This document shows positions 23,341 to 33,282 of a stretch of 64,000 bases of DNA, one piece after another; position 1 is the stretch's first letter, and every line of letters begins with the position of its first letter. The notes below the pieces were generated by a model. The model was given only the letters and a program-made list of their open reading frames with translations, was not told the DNA's origin and searched no databases. The DNA comes from Lotus japonicus (Eukaryota; Streptophyta; Magnoliopsida; Fabales; Fabaceae): assembly GCF_012489685.1 (NCBI RefSeq), contig NC_080043.1, forward strand, positions 65,837,920 to 65,901,919, written 5' to 3'. The translations under genes were made by a program, and so were the position numbers.

Positions 23341-23405
<65 letters not shown>
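23340..23405. repeat. (AAT)n microsatellite
   Basis: The counterpart of the (ATT)n run at 6637-6688 in the inverted Helitron copy. The runs differ in length, as expected for slippage after the copies separated. Confidence 0.95.
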
Positions 23406-23408
<3 letters not shown>

Positions 23409-24139
23409 TGATAACATGTGTGTGCGGATATGGGCCGGTTGGGTACTATAGTGCCCATACCCGCACCCATATCATCTATTTTTTGCGGGTAATTATCTAT
23501 ACTCAACCTCATACCCATTTAGCGGTTTTTTACCCTACCCATAGTGGGTGTTTTTTGCGGGTATCCTATAATTTTGAGACCCATTGTCATCCATAGATTT
23601 AGATTTTGGCAAAGATGGATAGCTTACTGTAATGACATTGAATTGTCTAAAGGTGGAGAGCTTCGAGTTGCTATCCACGTGAGTATGGAGACGAGTACAT
23701 GTAATTTTTAAAACGCGGGTATGGAGATGGTACTATAGTACCTACCCATTGTCATCCCTACTTAGTTGGAATAAACACAATAATGTTATACTTTATGATA
23801 TATCTTACACTATCCTGATTTGTGCTACTATCACATTAATTTTTTTTAAGATTAATATGTTGATAATTCCTTATATCTATGATTTGTGTTATCGTCTTCA
23901 TATTTACGAAGAATGTGAAACGAGTTCCTCTTGGTCTCAATCGGACTTAGAAGAGAAGTCTTTATGTCCACTTTACTCATCAATTCTGACTTTTCTATTT
24001 CATTCGTTGTTTAATATATTTTTAATAATCAAAGTATTAATTAATGTATCAAATACAATAGACATATTTCCCGTGCAATGCGCGGGTAAAAAACACTAGT
24101 TATTTAAGATACTGCATCAACTATCTCCTCCCATATATA

Positions 24140-24631
24140 TCAATATATATTAGAAAAAATTAGATAGCTTCTTTTCTGTTGACATGTGTTCCCTGATTCT
24201 AAAACAATTTTTGAAACCGAATTTAAAAGATTTGTCCTAATTATCTAAGATTTACCTAGATTACTCCTTACTAAATTTATTTCATCGATCTTGATTTAAA
24301 TAGGTTATAAATATGTTTAATTATTTTGGAGAATTAAAGCAGATATTATTTGATGGATACGGGAAAAAATTACAATATTTGATTTGATTGGTTTCCAAAT
24401 GTTTAAGAAAATGTAATGTTTTAATAATCATTCCAGAAAAAGACAATTAAGGGAGAATTAATGTGGAAAGAGAAGAGCACATATTAGGAACAACTTTTAA
24501 AAAAATATAGATAGCTTATTATTTAAAAAATAATAACTTAAAGCGAACTCGTATAATCACGTTCATGATGACTTGATGTATCAAATACAATAAACATATT
24601 CCCCGTGCAACGCACGGGAAAAAAACACTAA
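24140..24631 (+). mobile_element. Short Helitron
   Basis: 5' TCAATATATATTAG after A (24139). The 3' end is CTAA (24628-24631), preceded by the perfect hairpin CCCGTGC-AAC-GCACGGG at 24602-24618. About 0.49 kb, without coding capacity. It lies between the end of the outer Helitron and a MITE. Confidence 0.6.
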
Positions 24632-25020
24632 GAGCATCTCCAATGGAGTCCTTATTTTGAGATCTTAAAATAAGATCCGAATCTTATTAAATCCAACCAT
24701 TGGAGCTATCCTACATGGCAGAGATCTTAGCAAAAGCTAAGATCCGCGCCTTAGCTCATGTACTCTCAAATATGGGATCTTAAATAAAATAATATTTTTT
24801 CTCACTCCTTCATTACCATAAGCAAAGTGAAAAATAGGGAGGAAAATAAATAATATAAATATATTGGGTACCGTGGGTCCAATCAAAAGTAAAATAGATC
24901 TCAACCACTAGAGTGAAATGTGCATGGAGACCTTATGAGTGTCTTAAATCCTATGTGTCAATCTGGGCCCACAAAAAGTGAGTTAAGTCCCAAAGTAAGT
25001 TCCTACCATTGGAGATGCTC
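24632..25020. mobile_element. Inner PIF/Harbinger-like MITE
   Basis: Inverted ends GAGCATCTCCAATGG (24632-24646) and CCATTGGAGATGCTC (to 25020), 389 bp. TTA follows on the right. On the left TAA is shared with the Helitron end, so the duplication cannot be confirmed there. It belongs to the same terminal family as the outer MITE but with a different body. Confidence 0.65.
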
Positions 25021-25434
25021 TTAGGTTCTTATATAAGGAGTTTTACTTTTTGAGTTATTAGCATAAAAAATTATTTTTTCTCTCTCATTCAAATTACTTT
25101 ATTACTTTATGAGTTTTATTTTATTACTTTATGAAAATAAAAAGTATAAATAATGCGGTTGGTGAGACAAAATGAATAGTGCTAAGAACTAAGAACTCAT
25201 GGTTGAAGCAAAATTACTTGAGAGTTGCTTAAGCACATGTGACAGTACGGGCCCACATAAATAGTGCTAAGAACTAAGAATTAAGAACTAGCATTGGAGA
25301 TGCTCTTACTTACATAAGTGGTTTTTAAATGAAATTGGACAATGGTGGTCCAAGAAAAGGAACACAAAACCGGGACAAAAGATGATCAAACCAAACTTAA
25401 CTCTAGGCCTTGAAGGAGACATCAAGAAACCTAC

Positions 25435-25572
25435 ATGAAATTTTTTCCCATTTTTAAGGACAACAGTTGCCTGAAAGTTCCTATCAGTATTAGAAGCCGC
25501 AACCGTAAATATCCACGGGGCCGTGTTCACAACTGTGTAAGGATTAGGACCATCATTCCCAGCTGAGCACAT
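25435..25572 (-). pseudogene. Subtilase exon upstream of the nested insertion
   Basis: The minus-strand reading gives [20 protein letters not shown] then [20 protein letters not shown], the well-conserved region of plant subtilases between the catalytic His and the protease-associated domain. The donor GTAGGT follows KKFH at 25434. Phase and content fit directly onto the exon beginning at 3677 (GTGISFSNLTSSKLYP). Upstream coding sequence is lost at 25573, where a GGGGCCTAA-type repeat begins. The signal peptide, inhibitor domain and catalytic Asp/His are therefore absent. Confidence 0.85.
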
Positions 25573-26315
25573 TTGGGGGCCTAATGCGAAAATCATTTAG
25601 GGGCTTAAAGATACTTAATATATCATATAAATTTTCGATTTTTTCATATTAACCTTCTAGCTTTCTGAGCTGCAAAATCCTTTATAATAGTTTTATAATC
25701 AACAATTCTAACATTTTGTGTTCAATAGATAAATTAAATAGCTAACACATTCGATATGATTTAGATATGATTTAAGAAATTTTAATTTTGAAAAATTTCT
25801 TTCATCAGTAGCAACCGTTACGGAAATTGTCAATAAAATTCTATAGGCAATATTTACATTTGAAAAAGAATCTAATATTTACTCATCGTGTTTCAAGAGA
25901 ATTAATTGATTGATCAAGTATGTATAAAAAATACTCAATGCGAAAATATTTTTTAGATGAATGTGTGACCTCACTACTAATATTTTCATCAAAATGAGGC
26001 TTTTTATGAACTTTACATTTTTTGTGAAATTTTGGTTCTATATCAATTTCGACGGCTTTTTTTTTGTGTGGAATATAAAGTCAATGCAAATTCATTTTTC
26101 TTATAATTCTCTAAATAAGTGATAAGAACCATTTTCTCTTTAACTTTGTCGTTTCATTTGTTTCAATATTTTATTCCTAATAAGTAGCTGATCATGTAAA
26201 CTACTCTAGAGTAATTTTCCAATTTTTTCCGTGGTTATTTAAAAATAAAATGGGGCCTATGGATAGTAAAAAAAAAGTTGGGGCCTTAGGCATTTGCCTA
26301 ATTTCCCTTATGGCT
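25573..26315. repeat. Dispersed repeat with GGGGCC termini
   Basis: Starts GGGGGCCTAATGCGAAAATC and ends near GGGGCCTTAGGCATTTGCC, a pattern I associate with hAT-type element remnants. The body is AT-rich with no coding capacity. It truncates the subtilase exon. The classification is tentative. Confidence 0.3.
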
Positions 26316-27236
26316 TCCACGACCCTAGAGCCACGTCAGTGTCTCTGATGTCATTAGGCGTGTGTGGCTCACAACAGAGAGTGGCCACCACTCTCCTTCT
26401 ACCTCCAGCGCGAGTGAGGCGCGTGGGTGAGAGTGAGCTCACTCTCCGGCCACCTTGCCGACAAGTGTGGGAGAGTGTGGTGTCGTTCGGGCTCCGTTTG
26501 AGATTCTGAAACCTGTTTCGGACTCGTCTCGACCTCCTGAATCCATCCGTGACATCAGAATTTCATTTCGGATACTTTAAAAAATGGGTCATTTTCGAAA
26601 ATCACCATTTCGGCCACCTCTAATCACCACCATAGCTCTTACACGACTTGCTGGGACTGTGAATTGACAAGGAACATCAAGGAGACACATACAAGCTCTC
26701 ACCTACACTTAGAGCTTGAGAGATGAAGAGGTCAAGAATTGAATTTTATATGATTCTTCATGAGTTCTTGCATTTCCATGTCCATGGGAGGTGAAAGAGA
26801 ATTGAGAAACAACCAATGATGATGAAGATGGTGTAGTGAGAGCTTGTTTGTGTCTCCTTTGATGAGGGAGATAGTGATGATGATGAATATGGTGATGAAG
26901 ATGATGAGGAGGATAAATGAGGAATTATTGATGATGATGATGAAGAACATGGTGATGAAGCCCAGATCTATGTTAGATGACTAAATTTAATATATACCAT
27001 ATTATAGGGGTTGGATATGAAATTAAAGAGAAAAAGGGACTGAAAGTGGCAAGAAGATTTTAATTTTGAAATAGGCCCCCTCACGTATTTACAGTAATGG
27101 CACTGAAAAAAAATATTTCTACTTTCAGTCCTTTTTTTTTGGGGCACCCGTGCCTCCTCAGAGAGATGCGACATTGAAGTTTTACCCTTATTAAATGTCG
27201 CATCTCTCTATGCGACATTGAAGTTTTACCCTTATT
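26316..27236. other. Non-coding interval with simple repeats
   Basis: Holds a GAT/GATGAA-rich stretch (about 26805-26955). At 27168-27238 there are two copies of GCGACATTGAAGTTTTACCC, with an inverted AGAGAGATGCGACATT/AATGTCGCATCTCTCT between them. No gene is supported. Confidence 0.4.
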
Positions 27237-27255
27237 AAAAGATTGTTGTTAAGAG

Positions 27256-29035
27256 TTAAAACTTGAACTCTGCTAGGGTTTCTATTTCTCAAGCTTGCAA
27301 GAAGGCTGCTGTTGGTTCCAATGGAGAGGTTTCAAGCGCAGATGAAGATGACGACGGAGATGGGGCGCAGAGTGGCGGCTCTACGGGGGTGGTCGGGGCT
27401 GCTGTGTCTTCCGGCCGTCCTTGCTACCCTTTTTTCGTTGATGGGATTGCAGACTCTGTGGAGTACTCTCAGGTAAGGGACCTTTTCTCTCAACATGGTA
27501 GGCTGAAAAACGTGTTCATTCAGCGCAAGAGGAGGAGCGGGAGGAAATTTCGCTTTGGGTTCGTTCGTTACGCCAAGAAAGAGGACGCTGTTAGAGCTTT
27601 GGAGCTTTTGGACGGAGTACGCTTGGGTGGTGCTTATCTATCAGTGAAACCGGAAATTTCTGCAGGGAAGGTGGGTAACTCTCGGCGTAGGTGTCGTGCT
27701 ACAGGGGAGGTTCCAGCGTTGGCGATCGATTCTCTCGCTCAGAAACGACAGTTTGCTTCGAGTGGCCCTTCTCCGGCGTTCCGTTCCTGGAGCGATGTGG
27801 TGAAGGGAGGTTCAGTGGAGAGGCCTATTTATCCGGCGTTGGACTCTGCGATTTTGGTCGCCGGTGTGGGTGCTTGCTGCGGGCTTTGGCCACAACGGAT
27901 TTCCGACGAGGTGTTGTTCCCTGAGTTGGTATCTATGAGAAGGTCGGTGGATGGCAGTGTGCTGCGCGTTCAAGACGAGGTGCTTTTCCCTGAATTGGCG
28001 GCTTGGTCTGGTAACGTTGCGGCGGTGCTTGAAGTCGCTGAGTGCGCTGGTGTTGCCGTAGAGGAAGAGTCGCAGGCAGTGGAAGGAGAAGAGTTGGAAC
28101 TTTTTGGAAGGGGGTGGGACCAGCTTGCTACAATTGGGCATAATTATTTAATAGAATTTAATGTGGTGGATTCCTCAAGGCTTTTAATCAGGGGCCGTTT
28201 GGCTTCTTTTAACATGGAATATTTGAATTTGAACCTCTCATTAGTTGCTCCCCTTGGAATTAGGAGGAATTTTTGGCCATGGATTAATGATCATATTTTG
28301 CATCTTTCTAGTTTTTCCTCAACTTTTTCTAGGGTTTGCACTACCGTAGACATGTCGGTTGGCAGCTCATGGGTAGTTCGGGAGGTTGTTGATGATTCGA
28401 TTTCCACCGCATTTGATGTTGGCACTCGGAGTTTTGATGGACTCGTTGCTTCTCGTCCATCGATCTCTTGCTTTGAGGTTGGCGAGTGTTCTGGCTCTGC
28501 TCCTACCAGGGGCCTTCTAGGGTGTTCAGACACTTTCTCCGTTTGTGCGCGGGAGGATGCTCCTGTGGTGGAGGTCGGGGCTTGTGCTGATGATCCAGCT
28601 CTCGATTTTTCCCCTCCGAAGCCTCGTCCTCGTGGCAGGCCGGAGAAATTGTCGAGAGCGAGGCACGAGTGCTCCCGGCGGCCTAGGGGGCGTCCTCGTA
28701 AGTCTGCGAGTGTGGACATCGCCTTTGAGTCGGCGCCGCCTAACCCTCCGTCTCCTTCGGGTCCTTATTTCACCCGAGCTATGAAGGCTTGGTGTCTTGC
28801 TAAGTCCGTTGGCATGTCCTTTCCCGGTAGTGATGATGATGCCATTCGAGGGTTGGCTGAAGTTATTAAAGAAAATTTTCCGTCTAGGTGCTAAGGTGGT
28901 TGCTTTTTTCTCTTTTGGGTGGTTGTTCGGGTTTTCTTGGGTGGTTTGGTGTTTCTTTTTTTGCTTTCCCCGCCTTGTTGGGTTGTATCCTTCTTTTTAT
29001 CATTGAATAAATTTTCTTTGCTCTAAAAAAAAAAA
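27256..29035 (+). mobile_element. Poly(A)-tailed retroposon carrying an RRM ORF
   Basis: Flanked by the direct repeat GATTGTTGTTAAGAG (27241-27255 and 29036-29050, extendable to 19 bp through AAAA). It ends in a poly(A) run (about 29025-29035) shortly after an AATAAA-like signal (GAATAAATT). These are marks of LINE-type target-primed retrotransposition. It has a single ORF and no reverse transcriptase, so it is either a non-autonomous LINE derivative or a retroposed ORF1 transcript. The left border cuts directly into the ORF, implying 5' truncation. Confidence 0.8.
27263..28894 (+). CDS. LINE ORF1-like RNA-binding protein, 5'-truncated
   Basis: 543 open codons. The nominal first codon is TTG and no in-frame ATG precedes the RRM, so the true start was probably lost on insertion. 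One RRM lies at residues 55-131 (RNP2 FFVDGI near 57, RNP1 RKFRFGFVRY at 94-103). It is followed by FRSWSDVVKGG, a motif position common in plant LINE ORF1 proteins, then a long low-similarity region. Two AT-hook-like RPRGRP motifs lie near the C terminus, which closes with FTRAMKAWCLAKS. Such proteins bind element RNA. No zinc knuckle is seen. The frame is intact over 1.6 kb, so the copy is fairly young or under constraint. A host RRM retrogene is the alternative. Confidence 0.65.
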   Translation: MNSARVSISQACKKAAVGSNGEVSSADEDDDGDGAQSGGSTGVVGAAVSSGRPCYPFFVDGIADSVEYSQVRDLFSQHGRLKNVFIQRKRRSGRKFRFGFVRYAKKEDAVRALELLDGVRLGGAYLSVKPEISAGKVGNSRRRCRATGEVPALAIDSLAQKRQFASSGPSPAFRSWSDVVKGGSVERPIYPALDSAILVAGVGACCGLWPQRISDEVLFPELVSMRRSVDGSVLRVQDEVLFPELAAWSGNVAAVLEVAECAGVAVEEESQAVEGEELELFGRGWDQLATIGHNYLIEFNVVDSSRLLIRGRLASFNMEYLNLNLSLVAPLGIRRNFWPWINDHILHLSSFSSTFSRVCTTVDMSVGSSWVVREVVDDSISTAFDVGTRSFDGLVASRPSISCFEVGECSGSAPTRGLLGCSDTFSVCAREDAPVVEVGACADDPALDFSPPKPRPRGRPEKLSRARHECSRRPRGRPRKSASVDIAFESAPPNPPSPSGPYFTRAMKAWCLAKSVGMSFPGSDDDAIRGLAEVIKENFPSRC

Positions 29036-29050
29036 GATTGTTGTTAAGAG

Positions 29051-29502
29051 CTCCGGGGTTGTTAGAAGAGGACCACACTCACTGTGCTTTGAAGCCTAGA
29101 TTTTCCTTAGGGAACAACTACCATCATTTTTCACCAAGCCAACATTTCAACCCTTTTGAAAGTCTCTTTGAATTTCTGCATGTTTGATCTCTGTTGCTAT
29201 TGAGTGAATGATACCCAGAACCTATGAACTCGCTTGTGTGCTCAGTGCACTAGATTTATATCTCATCCTAGGATTTTTAGTTCTATATGCTTTCCATGAA
29301 TGGGCTCAATATTCTTCTCTTTTCGAAAAGGTGCATGAAGTAGGTTGTTGGATCTTTCCTCTTGGAACCAGTTATAGTTACTTTGTCCCCAGTTTTGTGT
29401 TGGGTATCCTTGGTTAGGCACTTGTTTAGGGAGCATTTCTTGCGCTTTAGGGCAAGCGAGTGTTTTCTACGCTCGATGGCGAGCTGTCGTTGAGTATAGT
29501 GA
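29051..29502. other. Interval before the Athila-type LTR
   Basis: No gene supported. It is the target region of the RRM retroposon on its left side and flanks the LTR on the right. It may be older retrotransposon sequence. Confidence 0.35.
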
Positions 29503-30829
29503 TGTGATGACCCTATTTCAGTAGTGCTTTTAAGGTAATTTCTTTGAGTGTTTTGAGTCTTTTTCTTTGTCTCATGTAGTGTTTCATGCATTCTCATGCA
29601 TTTTTATGTTTATTTGAGTTTGAGTTTAGTTTTAGTAATTTTATGGTTTTATGAGGGTTCTTTTTGCATTTTTATAGAGTTTAGGACTTGCATGTGTTTT
29701 GTCATGGTTTTGTGAGGCCTAAGGTGATTAAAAACCCTTTGAATTTCTTGATTTGACTACTTGTCTTGGTCCTTTAGTGCTGCAGCAGGTTACTCTTGAA
29801 GAAAGAAGGCCAAAAGGGTGAAGAATTGATGAGAACATTCAAAAGGGGGGTTACAAAAAGCTGAAAAGTCTCCAAAACTGAGTGTCTGGCGCTCAAGCGC
29901 CCTTGCCTGGCGCCTTAGCGCCAGCTTGCCAGAAGAGGGAATGAAGCTTCTTCTTCATGGGCGCTCAAGCGCCCCAGGTCAGCGCTTGAGCGCCCTGGCT
30001 CGTCCAGAATGCCTATAAATAAGGCTTTAGGCCATTTTGTTAAAGACTTCTGATTTTTACTTAGATTTTTTACCAAGTATTGAAGCTTAGGAAGTGCTTT
30101 TGGGGCTTGTGAGAGGCTTCCACCTTGTATTTTCCAGGTTTTCTTTACAATTCTTGTATGGATTCACTAGCCATGAGTGGCTAGTACTCTCTTTTGCTTT
30201 GGGTTTAATGTGATTTCATGAATTTCTAGTCTTAAATCATATCCCTATGCTCTTGTTCTTGAATCTAACTTGTTTTTCAATTCTATAATGCATGATTAGC
30301 TTGGGTGCACCTTTGCTAAAGGCTAAATTACAATCATATTGGAAGATTGTTGTGGTTTAGGGACTTGGGTTGAAATTGATCTCTCTATGCTTACTTCTAG
30401 GAATAAAGTGGGGGATTGGTTTTGTTGGCCTGAAAATTGCATGCTTTTAATCCTCATATAAATGACTAGGTACACAAGGAATTGGGCTTAGCTTTTAGTA
30501 TGGGAGAATTTCTCATGTGAGGAATCAATGAGTGAGTATCTAGGCTATAACAACAAGGGGTTGATTCAAGGTTTCATTTGCATAGGGTAGGTTGACTAGG
30601 GAGGATTGGATGAACATTAACCCAGAGCATCTTTATCAATTGATATTTTAATCTCTTTACCATTGCTTATTTTGCAAACTTTTGTTACAAACAAACACAT
30701 CCAAAATTTGAATTTTACTTGCTTTCAAACTCACAAGCTTCAAGCTTAAACCATAATTCTCACTCATGGTCCCTGTGGATTCGATATTTAAAACCCGGAG
30801 ATATCTGTGCACTTGCAGATTGACCAACA
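29503..30829 (+). repeat. Athila-type Ty3/gypsy LTR
   Basis: About 1.33 kb from TGTGATGACCC to GACCAACA, followed by a Tat/Athila-type primer site. The left edge could be two bases to the right. TATAAATAAGG at about 30014 is a likely core promoter. Four GGCGCT(C/T)AAGCGCC-type palindromes lie at 29888-29995. Internal sequence continues only to about 30957, where a Tat fragment begins, so this is a truncated 5' end. Confidence 0.75.
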
Positions 30830-30835
30830 AGTTTT

Positions 30836-30855
30836 TGGCGCCGTTGCCGGGGAAT
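30836..30855 (+). other. Primer-binding site of the Athila-type element
   Basis: TGGCGCCGTTGCCGGGGAAT just inside the LTR end is the primer site typical of Athila elements. It supports both the LTR border and the plus-strand orientation. Confidence 0.8.
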
Positions 30856-30957
30856 TGTTTGTGGTTTTCGATTTAAGTTACGAGTTTGTAGTTTTTACCT
30901 TGCATTGAACAGGTATTACTAACCTTTTCTTTGGTTGTGTATTTCACTTTATGCAAG

Positions 30958-32191
30958 GTAGGCTTGGCACGGATCCAGGGCGTTCTCCTCGCCAGAAGGG
31001 GAAGCAGTAGCCGAGCTGTGTTTCTTCTTGAGAGGCGGTTGAGAGGCCTCTTCGCCGAGGCTCGCTGGCGCTCGTTTCCTGTCCTCGCCCTCCATATTGG
31101 GCGGGGTTGACTCGAGGAGGAAATGAAACATTCTTCTTCTTCTCAAAGGCAACCAAGAGGTCTACGCTGGTAAAATTTAGTTTCCCTGATTCAAAAGACA
31201 ACAAAGGAAAGTCAGTAGAATATAGGGGGCATGAAATGAGAAAGGGACAAGGAACGAATTAAGGGAAGGTCAGGAAACCTAAGTATGTGGGAGTTAGCGT
31301 AACTCTAGCTTTACCGATGATGCGGATGCAGTCTAGGACTAGAAGTTTAGCCAGGAAGCTGATGATAATCTTGTCTTCGTGGGTCGGAGAATTCTCGGGC
31401 GGGTCGGCTATCCGGGATATTTCTTTGGTCCAATCAAATGGGAAGCGGGCAGTGCCTTCCCTTGAGGTAAAAACTTCCGGATATTCATGAGACACCATGA
31501 TCTTGAAGTACCTACGGGCAAGGTCATCTGTAACCGTAGTCTAGAGGGGGTTGAAGCGCTGGCGGTTGGGCCTGGCCTCCAGGGAGACCCAACCGCGCGG
31601 TGGTGATGGTTTAATGGCCAGACCATAAAAATAAAAGAAATGGGAGGGCTCTGGCTCTCGCTGGATTGCGTCGTAGAGAATTTTGAAGCATCGCAGGAAG
31701 GCCCAGCTATTAGGGTGGAGTTGGGACGGGGCGACGTTGATGTCGCGCAGCACGGAGCAAATGAAAGGGGAGAAGGGGAACCTGATTCCCAAACTGGTGA
31801 ACATGTACTCATACACGTAGAAAAAATGGAAGTCGCTCACGTCGTTATAAGGGCGGCGAAGCCAAGGACGCTCGGAGGTTGAACAGCCGCCGTAGTGGAG
31901 GATATTGTCAAGGAGCTTCCCATGACAAAATCCACCGGACCTCGAGGAGAGGTCAGAAATTGACTTCCATTGCTCAAAATAGGATGGTTGGTTGGGGATT
32001 GTTCCAGCTGGAAGGCCCCTTGGTATAGGAGGCGGCAATGATTCCGAGGTCTTAAATCGGAAAGCGGCAAAATCTTTTATGTCAAGAGGGACTCCCCCAG
32101 GGGAAGGAGGGTCGACCTGAGGAACATACCACAGGGGGGTGGCGACGGTAGTGTCGCGGGAGGAGTTCTTGGTTCGGCGTCTTGATGCCAT
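30958..32191 (-). pseudogene. Antisense gene of Tat copy B, broken
   Basis: The ATG at 32191 (MASRRRTK) opens a region with FHFFYVYEYMFTSLGIRFPF and DINVAPSQLHPNSWAFLRCF, clearly the same protein as exon 1 of the copy A gene. The frame breaks near 31541, and a second open part (31498-31279) ends at TYL. A GT-AG intron (31278-31186, 93 bp) sits at the same position and phase as in copy A. Exon 2 (31185 on, KLNFTSVDLLVAFEKKK) aligns with NFTNAELLKARERK of copy A. It is cut off at about 30958. A TATAAAG box lies near 32397. Confidence 0.75.
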
Positions 32192-32964
32192 GGGAGAAAA
32201 GGGCACGAGATTTTGGGGTGAAATGGAAGAAACGAAAGCAACTTTGAGGTTCTAGAAACTCACCGGAAAGAAGGGCAGTGCGAGGGGCGTTGTCGATGCT
32301 GGAATAGCGGTTTGTCGAAGGGCTTTTGCGTACAAAGAGGGTGGCCAAGAGTTGAGGTTGCAAAAGAAGTGAAGGGTGAGGTAACAACGTCTTTATAGGA
32401 AAGGTATGACTGTTGAGGGAATACGCGTGTAAGAATCCTGTGGTTAGTTGCTGATGAACGTGGGGGGAAGGTGGAGAATCGTGCACCATGATGGCAGGAG
32501 AATGATTGCAGTTGAGGGATTTTGGGGAGTGGGAACGACACATTAAATGAGAAGTTACAACGACTGAAGCTGATTGGTTTAAATTCAAATTAGCAGGCTT
32601 TATTACGATTTGAGGGGATGTTTCGAAGGAAGCGGTTGAGATTCTGCAGATTCGCTGACCTTCGCATTTCTTCAAGTGTGTTACATGTGGCCTACACGCG
32701 TCAAGTCACCATTGTTAGCAGCGATCACAACCGGAGCTGGGCGAGAGATCATAGCGTTGTCGCCGCAAGCCTACTTGTGGACTCGTAAGCTCATAGGAAC
32801 CCATTAAGTAAATCAAAAATTAGCTTTAGCTTTACTTACTATGCCATGTTCGAAATCATTCTTGATCACTAGGCTGTTACATTAATTAGTTTATCTTGTG
32901 CTTGTCGCCCCTATTGTTAAAGACACTCTCAGCTCTCATGCTTCGAGCTCGGTGTCTTGTGGAC

Positions 32965-33279
32965 TGGACGAGACCCCAGGGGCCCTCGCCCAGGGACGCT
33001 TGCCTCAGGGCGACGCGCGAGCCAGAGAGTTGGGCCTTCTCCAGAGAGGCCCAACTGGCCCACTAAGGACGGTTAGGGACGCTAGGCCCAACCCCAAGCC
33101 TATAAATAGGGGGAGGTTACCAATTGTAAGGGACTAGGAACTCATTTGAGAAATAATAAACTTAAAATTCAGTTATACTCTCTCTCTAAGCGGTTACACG
33201 CTCTCTCTCTCTAGATTCGCACATTGCAATCCTCCCACTCTAGGTACTATACCTTATCTCTATGTTCTTGGCTGGAACA
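32965..33279 (+). repeat. 3' LTR of Tat copy B
   Basis: 315 bp with inverted TG/CA ends. CCTATAAATAGG lies about midway. It is clearly diverged from the LTRs of copies A and C, so it is older than copy A. Confidence 0.8.
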
Positions 33280-33282
33280 GTA

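Larger units (their letters stand above)
4361..24099 (+). mobile_element. Non-autonomous Helitron (outer copy)
   Basis: The 5' end is TC after A (4360/4361). The 3' end is CTAG (24096-24099) followed by T, preceded by the hairpin CCCGTGC-AAT-GCGCGGG at 24070-24086. These are the canonical Helitron termini and A/T insertion site. Its own sequence is 4361-5942 plus 19897-24099 (about 5.8 kb); the interval between is an inserted Helitron of the same family. No Rep/helicase ORF is visible. Cargo unique to this copy (19897 to about 22390) includes an ABCG-like exon fragment. Confidence 0.72.
3820..25305. mobile_element. PIF/Harbinger-like MITE, split by nested insertions
   Basis: The left end GAGCATTTCCAAT (3820 on) and the right end ATTGGAGATGCTC (to 25305) are inverted repeats. 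Both sides are flanked by TTA (3817-3819 and 25306-25308), the 3-bp duplication typical of PIF/Harbinger elements. Subterminal copies of AGTTCTTA occur inside both ends. Only about 0.13 kb on the left (3820 to about 3955) and about 0.29 kb on the right (25021-25305) belong to the MITE; everything between is younger insertion. It sits in the subtilase intron. Confidence 0.6.
30958..33279 (+). mobile_element. 3' part of a Tat-lineage element (copy B)
   Basis: Plus-strand orientation. It holds only the antisense gene region and the 3' LTR (32965-33279, 315 bp, TGGACGAGACC to GCTGGAACA). The stretch before the LTR, TTCGAGCTCGGTGTCTTGTG, matches that of copy A at 8557-8577 (reverse complement). 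Everything from the 5' LTR to integrase is missing. The left edge joins Athila internal sequence and the right edge joins Sirevirus pol. Confidence 0.8.

Noticed and set aside
4361..24099. A single large transposon with terminal inverted repeats
   Set aside because: The inverted blocks are internal, each copy has TC and hairpin-CTAG ends, and no TIR-type duplication exists at these borders, so two nested Helitrons explain it better.
29884..30002. Rho-independent-type terminators or tRNA-like structure
   Set aside because: The palindromes lie in a plant LTR upstream of a TATA motif; bacterial terminators do not apply.
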